64,000 bases of DNA from Azospirillum brasilense (GTDB lineage Bacteria; Pseudomonadota; Alphaproteobacteria; Azospirillales; Azospirillaceae): contig NZ_VITI01000016.1 of NCBI RefSeq assembly GCF_007827795.1, positions 1-64,000 of the forward strand, written 5' to 3'. Under the pieces are notes generated by a model. It did no database searches. It worked only from the letters and a program-made list of their open reading frames with translations, and was not told the origin of the DNA. Shown piece by piece: positions 30,149 through 42,770 of the stretch. Each line of letters begins with the position of its first letter. The stretch's first letter is position 1. The translations under genes and the position numbers were made by a program.

Positions 30149-31138
30149 ATGTCCTATCGCTCTGAAGTGGTCACGGTGTTCGGCGGTTCGGGATTCGTCG
30201 GCCGCCACCTCATTCGCCGCCTCGCCAAGACCGGCGCCATCGTGCGCGTGGTGTCGCGCCACCCGAATCAGGCCAATTTCCTGAAGACCGCCGGCTCGGT
30301 CGGCCAGATCGTGCCGATGGCCGCCGACGTGAAGGACGACCAGTCCGTCGCGCGGGCCATCCAGGGCGCCGACACCGTCATCAATCTGATCGGCGTCCTG
30401 TACGAGCGCGGGGGCTGGAACTTCCAGACCGTGCACGTCGACGCTCCGGCGCGCATCGCCCGCATCGCCAAGGCCAGCGGCGTGCGCCATCTGGTCCATG
30501 TCTCCGCCATCGGCGCGGACGCCAAGTCCGCCTCCGGCTACGCCCGGTCCAAGGCGGCGGGTGAGCAGGCCGTCCGGCAGGCCTTTCCGGAGGCCGTCAT
30601 CATCCGCCCCAGCATCGTCTTCGGGCCGGAGGACGGCTTCTTCAACAAGTTCGCCGCCATGGCGCAGATCTCCCCGGCGCTGCCGCTGATCGGCGGAGCG
30701 ACGAAGTTCCAGCCGGTCTATGTCGGCGATCTGGCCGAAGCCATCGCCGCGGCCGCCACCCTGGACGGCGCCGCCGGCAGGACCTACGAACTGGGCGGCC
30801 CGCGGGTCTACAGCTTCAAGGAGCTGATGCAGCTCATGCTCAAGGAGATCCGCCGCAAGCGCTTCCTCGTCCCGGTTCCCTGGAGCGTGGCGGAGACGCT
30901 GGGCGGCCTGCTGGAGAAGGTGCCGCCGATCGTCGCCCCGCCGCTGACCCGCGATCAGGTGGAGATGCTGAGGACCGACAACGTCGCCGCGCCGGGCGCC
31001 CCGGGCTTCAAGGATCTGGGCATCACCAGCCTGTCGAGCTGCGAGGTGGTCCTGCCGACCTATCTGTCGCGTTTCATCGTCGGGGGCCGCTACAGCACGA
31101 TGTCGCCCGACGCCAACAACCACTCCGGCGCGCACTGA
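30149..31138 (+). CDS. NDUFA9-like NAD(P)-binding protein (complex I-associated)
   Basis: Atypical short-chain dehydrogenase of 329 aa. The N-terminal Rossmann motif is 'VTVFGGSGFVGRHLIRRL', with 'VINLIGVLYERGGWNFQTVH' and 'VSAIGADAKSASGYARSKAAGE' (SDR-type YxxxK) further on. The pattern matches the alphaproteobacterial homologues of mitochondrial complex I subunit NDUFA9, an accessory factor for NADH:quinone oxidoreductase. ATG 30149 has a GAGAAGG ribosome site. A strong terminator follows, so it is monocistronic. Other nuo genes are not in the window. Confidence 0.88.
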   Translation: MSYRSEVVTVFGGSGFVGRHLIRRLAKTGAIVRVVSRHPNQANFLKTAGSVGQIVPMAADVKDDQSVARAIQGADTVINLIGVLYERGGWNFQTVHVDAPARIARIAKASGVRHLVHVSAIGADAKSASGYARSKAAGEQAVRQAFPEAVIIRPSIVFGPEDGFFNKFAAMAQISPALPLIGGATKFQPVYVGDLAEAIAAAATLDGAAGRTYELGGPRVYSFKELMQLMLKEIRRKRFLVPVPWSVAETLGGLLEKVPPIVAPPLTRDQVEMLRTDNVAAPGAPGFKDLGITSLSSCEVVLPTYLSRFIVGGRYSTMSPDANNHSGAH

Positions 31139-31163
31139 ACCCACAGGCCCGCGCCATCGACAC

Positions 31164-31200
31164 GAAAGCCCCGGCCCGCCGCCGGGGCTTTCGCCGTTTT
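31164..31200 (+). terminator. Rho-independent terminator after NDUFA9-like gene
   Basis: A perfect 12-bp stem, GAAAGCCCCGGC / GCCGGGGCTTTC, with a 5-nt loop (31164-31192), followed by GCCGTTTT. It stops the NDUFA9-like transcript before the MFS gene. Confidence 0.85.
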
Positions 31201-31311
31201 CGGTTCCTGCGAACCCGCGCAAGGGTGCCCTGCGGCGCGCGGCCTTGATTCCGGCGCGCCCTTGCCGCATCTGGCCCCTTCATCGGGGCGAGGGAAGGGG
31301 CGCGGAGAGTC

Positions 31312-32487
31312 ATGCAGGCCGCAACGCAGGATTTCACCATACGGGAATTCGCCGACCGCGCGCCGGGCGCCCGGCTGGCCTCCCTGGCGGCCTTCTTCGT
31401 CAACGGGTCGGTCTTCGGCGTCTGGGCCACCCAGATCCCGGCGATCAAGGACCATCTGGACCTCAGCCCCGGCGTGCTCGGCGTCGCCCTGCTCTGCCTC
31501 GCCGCCGGTGCGCTGACGGCGATGGTCGGCACGGGTCCTCTGCTCGGCCGCGTCGGCAGCGCCCCGGTGATCCGGCTCACCGCCGTGGCCTTCGCCCTGA
31601 TCCTGCCGCTGCCGGCGCTGATGCCCGACCTGCTGTCGCTGTGCGCGGTGCTGTTCCTGTTCGGGGCGGCGGGCGGCACCATGGACGTGGCGATGAACGC
31701 CCACGGCGCCTTGGTGGAACGCCATCTCGGGCGGCCCATCATGTCGTCGCTGCACGGCATGTGGAGCCTGGGCGGCCTGTTCGGCGCCGGGGTTGGCGGC
31801 CTGCTGCTGCAGATCCTGCCGCCGCCGGTCCAGGCCTCCATCCTCGCGGCGGCGCTGCTCGTCCTGTTCTTCGCGCTGCACCGCCGCTTCCTGCCGGGAA
31901 GCGCTGACCGGCGGGCGGAGCCGTCGGGCCTCGCCCTGCCCGACCGCGGCACGCTGCTGCTGGGTGCGCTGACCTTCCTGGCCTTCATGAGCGAGGGCGC
32001 GATCCTGGACTGGAGCGCCGTCTATCTGCGCGAGGATCTGGGGGGTGCGGCGTCGATCGCGGCGCTGGGCTTCGCCGTCTTTTCCGGCGCCATGGCGGTG
32101 GGCCGCTTCTGCGGCGACCGGCTGCGCCAGCGCTTCGGCGGGCCGGTGCTGGTCCGCGCCGGCGCCGTGCTGGCCTTCGCCGGTCTGGCGGTCGCGCTGA
32201 CCGGAGGCGGGCCGGTGGTGGCGGTCGCCGGGTTCGGGCTGACCGGACTCGGCCTGTCGAACGTGGTGCCGGTGCTGTTCAGCGCCGCCGGCGCCAAGGC
32301 GGAGGGGGACGCCGGCCAGGCCATCGCCGCGGTGGCGACCCTCGGCTATGCCGGCGTCCTGACCGGCCCGGCCCTGCTCGGCTTCGTGGCGGAGGCCAGC
32401 ACGGTGGGCTTTTCCTTCGCCCTGGTCGCCGCGCTGGCGCTGGTCATCGCCGCGGCCTCCTCGCGCGCCGTCGCCCAGCAGGGCTGA
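31312..32487 (+). CDS. MFS transporter (YbjJ-like)
   Basis: Major facilitator protein of 391 aa with about 12 hydrophobic segments. The N terminus reads 'ARLASLAAFFVNGSVFGVWATQIPAIKDHLDLSPGV' in pieces, similar to the YbjJ-type family (fucose permease-like, ~400 aa). The middle loop after TM6 is charged ('RRFLPGSADRRAEPSG'). ATG 31312 has GGAGAG nearby. The substrate is unknown: relatives are loosely tied to sugars or drugs. It has its own terminator upstream and converges with uppP. It looks like a single-gene unit. Confidence 0.85.
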   Translation: MQAATQDFTIREFADRAPGARLASLAAFFVNGSVFGVWATQIPAIKDHLDLSPGVLGVALLCLAAGALTAMVGTGPLLGRVGSAPVIRLTAVAFALILPLPALMPDLLSLCAVLFLFGAAGGTMDVAMNAHGALVERHLGRPIMSSLHGMWSLGGLFGAGVGGLLLQILPPPVQASILAAALLVLFFALHRRFLPGSADRRAEPSGLALPDRGTLLLGALTFLAFMSEGAILDWSAVYLREDLGGAASIAALGFAVFSGAMAVGRFCGDRLRQRFGGPVLVRAGAVLAFAGLAVALTGGGPVVAVAGFGLTGLGLSNVVPVLFSAAGAKAEGDAGQAIAAVATLGYAGVLTGPALLGFVAEASTVGFSFALVAALALVIAAASSRAVAQQG

Positions 32488-32508
32488 GGCGCGCGGGAAA
32501 CCGGCTCT

Positions 32509-33309
32509 TTACAGGTAAAGAAACGCCAGCATCCCCGACCCGATGGCGATGCGGTACCAGGCGAAGGGCGCGAAGCCGTAGCGCCCGACGAAGTCCACCA
32601 GCACCTTGACCACCAGCGCCGCCGCGATGAAGGCGGTGACGAAGCCGACCCCGATCAGCAGAGCGGAGTCGACGCTCATCAGGCTCCAATTCTTGTAGAG
32701 GTCATAGACCGTGGCGCCGGCCATGGTCGGGATCGCCAGGAAGAAAGAGAATTCCGCGGCGGTCCGCCGGTCCACCCCCATCAGCAGCGAACCGAGGATC
32801 GTGGCACCCGACCGCGACACGCCCGGCACCAGCGCCAGGCACTGGCACAGGCCGATCTTCAGCGCGAGCGGCGCCGGGAAGCGCTCGATCTGGTGGTAGC
32901 GCGGGACCGGCACCAGCCGCTCCGCCATCAGGATCGCCACGCCGCCCAGGATCAGCGCGATGCTGACCACCGTCGGGTTGAACAGCACCGCCTTGATCAC
33001 GCCGTGCAGCGCCGCCCCCAGCACCATCGCCGGCAGGAAGGCCAGGATCACCGCCACGGCGAAGTGGCGGGCGCCCGGGTCGTCCTTCAATCCGGTGACC
33101 ACCTTCCACAGCCTGGCGAAATAGACCGTGCAGATCGCCAGGATCGCGCCGAGTTGGATCACCACCTCGAACACCTTGCCCGGCGGGCCTTCGAAGCCCA
33201 GCAGGGTGTCGAAAATGATCAGGTGGCCGGTGGACGAGACCGGCAGGAATTCGGTCAGCCCTTCGATCAGGCCGAGCAGAGCGGCGTCCAGATATTGGTC
33301 GATCAACAT
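32509..33309 (-). CDS. uppP: Undecaprenyl-diphosphate phosphatase UppP/BacA
   Basis: Integral membrane phosphatase of 266 aa that recycles undecaprenyl diphosphate, the lipid carrier for peptidoglycan and LPS sugars, and confers bacitracin tolerance. Both family motifs are present: 'LLGLIEGLTEFLPVSSTGHL' (catalytic Glu/His/Ser) and 'LVPGVSRSGATILGSLLMG'. The start MLIDQYLDAALLG at 33309 is the canonical one. The frame is open upstream to 33486 without similarity. It is divergent from gltD across 391 bp of non-coding DNA and convergent with the MFS gene. Confidence 0.96.
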   Translation of the reverse strand: MLIDQYLDAALLGLIEGLTEFLPVSSTGHLIIFDTLLGFEGPPGKVFEVVIQLGAILAICTVYFARLWKVVTGLKDDPGARHFAVAVILAFLPAMVLGAALHGVIKAVLFNPTVVSIALILGGVAILMAERLVPVPRYHQIERFPAPLALKIGLCQCLALVPGVSRSGATILGSLLMGVDRRTAAEFSFFLAIPTMAGATVYDLYKNWSLMSVDSALLIGVGFVTAFIAAALVVKVLVDFVGRYGFAPFAWYRIAIGSGMLAFLYL

Positions 33310-33700
33310 GCGGCGCGGGGCCTCTGGCAGGATTGCGGTGGCAATGTCCGGCTTATAGCAGCGCAACATGGCGAAGGCGACGACCCATGGGGCGATACCC
33401 CGAATTGGGCGATAGTCCCGGATCGGTCCTAATTTTCTTGCTTGTTTTTCAGGCGCTCCCGACCTTTGCGGAGGCATCCGCGACATCGCGTCACGGTTTG
33501 GTCATCCATGCTGTCCTAACGGCGAAAATATGCTCGCGCGGCGGCTTCTCTTGCGGTATATGACGTTCAGACCGCGTGACCGCGGGCTTTCGTTTTCACT
33601 GCGGCCACGCCCCTTCGCATGCCCCACCGGCATGGAAAAGGGTCGCCCGGCCGCCGGCGCCGTCCCCATGCACGGGACACGGGAAGAAGGAGCAGGCGTT
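33310..33700. promoter_or_regulatory. Divergent regulatory region between uppP and gltD
   Basis: 391 bp without a convincing gene. It should hold the uppP promoter on the minus strand and the gltD promoter on the plus strand. The part at 33500-33570 is locally AT-richer and has the -10-like TATATG at about 33556, but no partner -35 box is clear. The gltD ribosome site GAAGGAG lies 9 nt before its ATG. A weak TGGCA...TTGC at about 33332 has wrong spacing for sigma-54. Confidence 0.5.
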
Positions 33701-35149
33701 ATGGCGAACCAGAGGATGTTGGGCTTCGTGCACACCGCGCAGCGGATGCCCGACAAACGCCCGGCCGCGGAGCGCCGCCAGGATTTCGCCGAGATCTACG
33801 CCCGCTTCTCCGACGATCGCGCCAACGAGCAGGCCAACCGCTGCTCGCAGTGCGGCGTTCCCTTCTGCCAGGTGCACTGCCCGGTTTCCAACAACATCCC
33901 CGACTGGTTGAAGCTGACCTCCGAAGGCCGGCTGGAGGAGGCTTACGAGGTCTCCCAGGCGACCAACAACTTCCCGGAGATCTGCGGCCGCATCTGCCCG
34001 CAGGACCGCCTGTGCGAGGGCAACTGCGTCATCGAGCAGTCCACCCACGGCGCCGTCACCATCGGGTCGGTGGAGAAGTACATCAACGACACCGCCTGGG
34101 ATCAGGGGTGGGTGAAGCCGCGCACGCCGTCGCGCGAGCTGGGCCTGTCGGTCGGCATCATCGGCGCCGGCCCCGCCGGCCTCGCCGCCGCGGAGGAGCT
34201 GCGCGCCAAGGGCTACGAGGTGCATGTCTACGACCGCCACGACCGCATGGGCGGCCTGCTGGTCTACGGCATCCCCGGCTTCAAGCTGGAGAAGTCGGTG
34301 GTCGAGCGCCGCGTGCAGCTGCTGGCCGACGCCGGGGTCATCTACCACCCGAACTTCGAGGTGGGCCGCGACGCCTCCCTGCCGGAGCTGCGCCGCAAGC
34401 ACGTCGCCGTGCTGGTCGCCACCGGCGTCTACAAGGCGCGCGACATCAAGGCGCCGGGCTCGGGGCTCGGCAACATCGTGGCGGCGCTGGACTATCTGAC
34501 CACCTCCAACAAGGTCAGCCTGGGCGACACGGTGGAGGCTTACGAGAACGGCTCCCTGAACGCCGCGGGCAAGCATGTGGTGGTGCTGGGCGGCGGCGAC
34601 ACCGCCATGGACTGCGTGCGCACGGCCATCCGCCAGGGTGCCGCGTCGGTCAAGTGTCTGTACCGCCGCGACCGCAAGAACATGCCGGGTTCGCAGCGCG
34701 AGGTCGCCCACGCCGAGGAAGAGGGCGTGGAGTTCATCTGGCAGGCCGCTCCGGAAGGTTTCACCGGCGACAGCGTGGTGACCGGCGTGCGCGCCGTGCG
34801 CATCCATCTGGGCGTGGCCGACGCCACGGGCCGCCAGACCCCGCAGGTGATCGAGGGGTCGGAGTTCACGGTCCAGGCCGATCTGGTCATCAAGGCGCTC
34901 GGCTTCGAGCCGGAGGATCTGCCCGCCCTGTTCGGCGAGACGGAGCTGAAGGTCACCCGCTGGGGCACGCTGCTGGTCGACCACCGCAGCAAGATGACCA
35001 ACCTGGAGGGCGTCTTCGCCGCCGGCGACATCGTGCGCGGCGCCTCGCTGGTGGTGTGGGCCATCCGCGACGGCCGCGACGCGGCGGAGGGCATCCACGC
35101 CTACGCCAAGGCGAAGGCCGAGGCGCCGGTTGCCGTCGCGGCTGAATAA
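33701..35149 (+). CDS. gltD: Glutamate synthase small (beta) subunit
   Basis: FAD- and [4Fe-4S]-containing subunit of NADPH-glutamate synthase, 482 aa. It takes electrons from NADPH and passes them through its FAD and two 4Fe-4S clusters to GltB. Cys motifs lie at the N terminus ('CSQCGVPFCQVHCPV', 'CGRICPQDRLCEGNC'). Two Rossmann folds follow: 'VGIIGAGPAGLAAAEEL' for FAD and 'VVVLGGGDTAMDCVRT' for NADPH. The end is 'VFAAGDIVRGASLVVWAI'. ATG 33701 gives exactly the length known for A. brasilense GltD. It precedes gltB by 107 nt, an order reversed relative to E. coli. Confidence 0.98.
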   Translation: MANQRMLGFVHTAQRMPDKRPAAERRQDFAEIYARFSDDRANEQANRCSQCGVPFCQVHCPVSNNIPDWLKLTSEGRLEEAYEVSQATNNFPEICGRICPQDRLCEGNCVIEQSTHGAVTIGSVEKYINDTAWDQGWVKPRTPSRELGLSVGIIGAGPAGLAAAEELRAKGYEVHVYDRHDRMGGLLVYGIPGFKLEKSVVERRVQLLADAGVIYHPNFEVGRDASLPELRRKHVAVLVATGVYKARDIKAPGSGLGNIVAALDYLTTSNKVSLGDTVEAYENGSLNAAGKHVVVLGGGDTAMDCVRTAIRQGAASVKCLYRRDRKNMPGSQREVAHAEEEGVEFIWQAAPEGFTGDSVVTGVRAVRIHLGVADATGRQTPQVIEGSEFTVQADLVIKALGFEPEDLPALFGETELKVTRWGTLLVDHRSKMTNLEGVFAAGDIVRGASLVVWAIRDGRDAAEGIHAYAKAKAEAPVAVAAE

Positions 35150-35176
35150 GCCAAGCAATCCATAATTCCGCGGGTT

Positions 35177-35228
35177 CCAGGGGTCCATTTCGGCCCCTGG
35201 CGGGGGTGAAGGGGCGAAGTCCCCCTTC
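35177..35228 (+). other. Two tandem hairpins in the gltD-gltB gap
   Basis: Hairpin 1 (35177-35200) pairs CCAGGGG with CCCCTGG around a 10-nt loop. Hairpin 2 (35208-35228) pairs GAAGGGG with CCCCTTC. Neither has a T-run. They lie between the two glutamate synthase genes and could affect mRNA decay or the ratio of the two subunits. Confidence 0.6.
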
Positions 35229-35256
35229 CGAACAGACTGATTGAAAGGGTCCACCG

Positions 35257-39804
<4,548 letters not shown>

Positions 39805-39843
39805 GACCCAAGCAGTAAGTCCCAAGTGGGTTGTGCGTATGCG

Positions 39844-39877
39844 AACGGCGGTCCGGGGCAACCGGGCCGCCGTTTTT
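39844..39877 (+). terminator. Rho-independent terminator after gltB
   Basis: Stem AACGGCGG / CCGCCGTT (39844-39851 with 39867-39874), continued by an inner CCGG / CCGG pair, followed by TTTTT. It ends the gltDB transcript. Confidence 0.9.
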
Positions 39878-39991
39878 CACGCCGACGGCGGCGCGGGCGT
39901 CCTTTTCAGGGTGCGGGTTCTTGGAATAATCTGGTGTGGCGCGGGTTGTTAGGACCGCCTGGGGGCATCCGCAACCACACGGGAGGGCGTC

Positions 39992-40447
39992 ATGCCGGCA
40001 GAGGACGGCTTGCGCATCAGCATTCGCTTCGCCACGGCGGCCGACGGGCCGCGCTGCGCCGACATCTTCCTGCATGGGCGCCGCGCCGCCTTTTCCTGGC
40101 AACCCGAGGACCGCTTCGGCCTGGACGACTATTACGACTGCGTGGACGGGGAAGAGGTGCTGGTGGCGGAAGCCGGCGGCGGCGTGGTCGGCTTCATCTC
40201 CGTCGATGTGGCGGACCGCTTCATCCACAACCTGTTCATCGCCCCGCTGTGGCGCGGGCGGGGCATCGGCAGCGCGCTGCTGCGCGAGGCGCTGGCCCTG
40301 CTGCGCGGCTCCGCGGAACTCGCCTGCGCCTCGCGCAACGCGGCGGCCCGCGCCTTCTACGAGCACAACGGCTGGACCCCCGTTCCCGCCGCCGAAACCG
40401 GAGGGGATGCGGAACCCCTGGTGGTCTACCGCAAATCCGCCCTTTGA
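39992..40447 (+). CDS. GNAT family N-acetyltransferase
   Basis: Acetyl-CoA-dependent acetyltransferase of 151 aa. The acetyl-CoA pyrophosphate loop is 'APLWRGRGIGSALLREAL' (R-x-x-G-x-G/A). Other GNAT elements are 'FISVDVADRFIHNLFI' (beta4) and 'NAAARAFYEHNGWTPV' (alpha4-beta7). The acceptor is unknown. ATG 39992 is preceded by GGAGGG. It lies between gltB and a GST gene with a terminator on its left, so it probably has its own promoter. No similarity to a named acetyltransferase was recognised. Confidence 0.88.
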   Translation: MPAEDGLRISIRFATAADGPRCADIFLHGRRAAFSWQPEDRFGLDDYYDCVDGEEVLVAEAGGGVVGFISVDVADRFIHNLFIAPLWRGRGIGSALLREALALLRGSAELACASRNAAARAFYEHNGWTPVPAAETGGDAEPLVVYRKSAL

Positions 40448-40548
40448 CACCCCCTCGGCGCGGCTGATCCATAAGCCGAAGGAGCGGCGTCACAGGCCAA
40501 AGCGCAGACTGTTTTCCACGCTCCCCATACGCTACAGTCCGGCCCGGC

Positions 40549-41217
40549 ATGCGGACACTCCATCACCACCCCCTCCATCCCTTGTCCCGCGTCGCGCGGG
40601 TGATGCTGGCCGAGAAGGGTCTTCCCTTCGACGCGGTCATCGAGAAGCCGTGGGAACGGCGCGAGGATTTCCTGATGCTGAACCCCGCCGGCGAGCCGCC
40701 GGTGCTGGTGGAGGAGGACGGAACCGTCGTGGCCGGCGGGCTGCCCGTTCTGGAGTATCTGGAGGAGGCCTATCCCGACGTGGCCCTGATGCCGCGGGAG
40801 GTGGCGGCCCGCGCCGAGGTGCGCCGGATCGTCGACTGGTTCACCCGGACCTTCGACCGCGAGGTGACCGAGAATCTGGTCGGCGAGAAGCTGATCAAGC
40901 GGCTGTCGGGCCAGGGCCACCCCTACGCCCCGGCGATCCGCGCCGGTCTGGCGAACATCCAGTACCACATGGAATACATCGCCTTCCTGTCGGAGCGCCG
41001 CCCGTGGCTGGCCGGCTCCAGCTTCACGGTGGCCGACATCGCGGCGGCGGCGGCGCTGTCCTGTGTCGATTACGTGGACAACGTGCCGTGGGACAAGGTG
41101 CCGGAGGCCAAGGACTGGTACGCCCGCATCAAGTCGCGCCCCAGCTTCCGCGGCCTGCTGTCCGACAGCGTCCCCGGCTGCCCGCCGCCCCGCCATTACG
41201 CCGACCTGGATTTCTGA
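40549..41217 (+). CDS. Glutathione S-transferase family protein
   Basis: Two-domain cytosolic protein of 222 aa. The thioredoxin-like N-terminal domain has 'HHPLHPLSRVARVMLAEKGLP' (Ser or Pro/His at the catalytic turn), cis-Pro in 'EPPVLVEEDG', and 'GGLPVLEYLEEAYP' (glutathione-gamma-glutamyl site, but with Leu-Pro rather than the common ESxxI). The helical C-terminal domain has 'GSSFTVADIAAAAAL' (N-capping box). Substrate unknown. It may be involved in detoxification or redox repair. It stands 101 nt after the GNAT gene and 100 nt before a 56-aa gene. Confidence 0.9.
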   Translation: MRTLHHHPLHPLSRVARVMLAEKGLPFDAVIEKPWERREDFLMLNPAGEPPVLVEEDGTVVAGGLPVLEYLEEAYPDVALMPREVAARAEVRRIVDWFTRTFDREVTENLVGEKLIKRLSGQGHPYAPAIRAGLANIQYHMEYIAFLSERRPWLAGSSFTVADIAAAAALSCVDYVDNVPWDKVPEAKDWYARIKSRPSFRGLLSDSVPGCPPPRHYADLDF

Positions 41218-41317
41218 ACCGATCTGTCCGGCCGGGATAGGCCCCGCCGGAAGACGGAACCCCGTCCGTACCGGTCTGTTTCGCTTTGGTTGCAGAACGG
41301 CAGAGGAGGATGGGGGC

Positions 41318-41488
41318 ATGGCCCAACACGACTACGTGCGTCACACGCTCGATTGCCTGGAGGAGGCGCAAGCGGCCCTGCGGCTTGCCCAACGCAAGGG
41401 CCAGATCGCGCCGGAGGACGAGGACCAGCTGTCCCGCCGCCTTGATACGATCACCGAACGCATCGCCCAGGTTCAGGAGATGACCTGA
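41318..41488 (+). CDS. Small helical protein of unknown function
   Basis: Predicted 56-aa protein starting MAQHDYVRHTLDCLEEA, with a strong AGGAGG ribosome site 8-9 nt before ATG 41318. It is amphipathic and charged, likely two helices, with no membrane segment. I recognise no domain. The strong ribosome site, the clean start and the third-position GC typical of this genome support a real gene. It follows the GST gene and precedes the AT-rich patch at 41.6-43.7 kb. Confidence 0.65.
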   Translation: MAQHDYVRHTLDCLEEAQAALRLAQRKGQIAPEDEDQLSRRLDTITERIAQVQEMT

Positions 41489-41973
41489 CACCGGCAGGGG
41501 CCGCGCCGTCCCCGGCGCGGCCTGCGGCGACAGGCTGCCGCTTGTGCTCGGACACGTTTGGAAGGAACAGCACAGGCTTGGCGGCTCGGCCAACCGTGGG
41601 TGGCCATGGGTTTCCTTGTTGAGCCGCCGACCCGGTGAATTTTCTGACTGGGCCCAGTTACGAGCCGCGCGGTTTCCGGCCGCCCTTTGTCGAAAGCGTG
41701 GGCCGGTGGATCCGTCACCCGCCCTTGATTCCCCCTGCCGCGCCATGAGGCGCAGATCATTTCCCCGTGACGATTGGAAAGCAGATCACGGATCGCCGCC
41801 GTTGGAAATTCACCTCGCGAATGTGCGAATTCGTTACGCCGCAAAACAATTCACAATCTAATGGTTACCAGTTGAATGATTCTATCTTTTTTATAGACTC
41901 ATTGATACAAATATGCATTTTATGAGGGTGCATGGTAACGGTTTTCACAACTATAAAATTAATGGAGCATCTG
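41489..41973. promoter_or_regulatory. Non-coding region leading to the RTX gene
   Basis: 485 bp without a convincing gene. GC content falls sharply after about 41840. The last 110 bp are strongly AT-rich, with candidate promoter boxes: TTGAAT (about 41873) with TAGACT 16 nt later. A short inverted repeat ATGCA / TGCAT lies around 41911-41935. The RTX ribosome site GGAG is at 41964-41967. Confidence 0.5.
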
Positions 41974-42573
41974 ATGAGCACCGTCATTGGGACTGCCGGC
42001 AATGATTCCCTGCAGGGTTCCGCGGGGGACGACACCATCGTTGGGTTGCAGGGCAATGATACCCTTGAGGGCTTCGGGGGTAACGACAGACTCTGGGGCG
42101 ACGACGGCAATGATGTATTGGATGGTGGCGCTGGGAGCGACGTGCTTTACGGCAATAACGGCAATGACACACTCTTCGGTGGCGGTAACTCTGGACCTGG
42201 TGATTTTGCAAACTACGCCGACTACCTCTACGGCGGGTCCGGCAATGATTATTACTTCCACAACTTTGCGCTTGGTGGCGTGACCGTAATCGACGACATG
42301 TCTGGCGACCAAATTGGAAACGCTGACGCCCTGTTCATGTACAATGCGACGACGCTCAACCTCTACTGGGCTGGGGACCGTTCGACTTTGTACATTTTCC
42401 AACCGGGTGAGTGGGACGATGGCACCTTCGATAATGGCATTGCCATCCGCGGCATGCTGACGAATCAGGGCAATCCAGGAGTGGGTACAATTGAGTATGC
42501 CGTACTCGACGGCGGTCAGATCACCACCTGGGACGCCGCAATATTCAACAGCTGGGATGTGCAATTCGCCTAA
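41974..42573 (+). CDS. RTX nonapeptide-repeat calcium-binding protein
   Basis: Protein of 199 aa, likely exported by a type I secretion system. Seven contiguous RTX nonapeptides of the form GGxGxDxLx span about residues 6-68, for example [27 protein letters not shown] and GDDGNDVLD. An isolated eighth repeat, GGSGNDYYF, follows at about 85. These fold as a calcium-bound parallel beta-roll. There is no signal peptide and no obvious enzyme domain; the last 110 residues are unfamiliar. ATG 41974 is preferred over 41932 and 41962 for its GGAG spacing. Codon use is less GC-biased than in neighbours, suggesting acquisition. No ABC/HlyD export genes are in the window. Confidence 0.88.
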   Translation: MSTVIGTAGNDSLQGSAGDDTIVGLQGNDTLEGFGGNDRLWGDDGNDVLDGGAGSDVLYGNNGNDTLFGGGNSGPGDFANYADYLYGGSGNDYYFHNFALGGVTVIDDMSGDQIGNADALFMYNATTLNLYWAGDRSTLYIFQPGEWDDGTFDNGIAIRGMLTNQGNPGVGTIEYAVLDGGQITTWDAAIFNSWDVQFA

Positions 42574-42621
42574 ATTGGCCGATCATCAACCGAAATTTTT
42601 TAACAACTGACCATCCGCCGT

Positions 42622-42654
42622 AGCTGGAGCCTGCAGTGCAGGCGGACTCCAGCT
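42622..42654. terminator. Hairpin between RTX gene and following gene
   Basis: A near-perfect long stem: AGCTGGAG / CTCCAGCT outside and CCTGCA / TGCAGG inside, separated by a 4-nt CGGA bulge. No T-run follows, so it may be a pause or processing structure rather than a strong terminator. It lies 49 nt after the RTX stop. Confidence 0.6.
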
Positions 42655-42770
42655 TGCGGGATATCAGTCGAGTGATGACAGATCTGGTCTTTCTTCTTTC
42701 ATTCTTATGATGCTGAGTGTGGGTGCGCTGAGATGTGCCCAAGTTGGACACGGCGAAGGAGGATGTAACG

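Noticed and set aside
33324-33345. Possible sigma-54 promoter upstream of gltD (TGGCAG...TTGC)
   Set aside because: The GG and GC elements are 7 nt apart instead of the required 10, and no NtrC-like sites were recognised.
41473-41861. Open frames on both strands between the 56-aa gene and the RTX gene
   Set aside because: No ribosome sites, no family features, and codon use does not match either the core genes or the accessory patch.
41974-42573. Full RTX toxin or haemolysin
   Set aside because: Only 199 aa, repeats without a pore-forming or enzyme domain, and no activating acyltransferase or export genes nearby.
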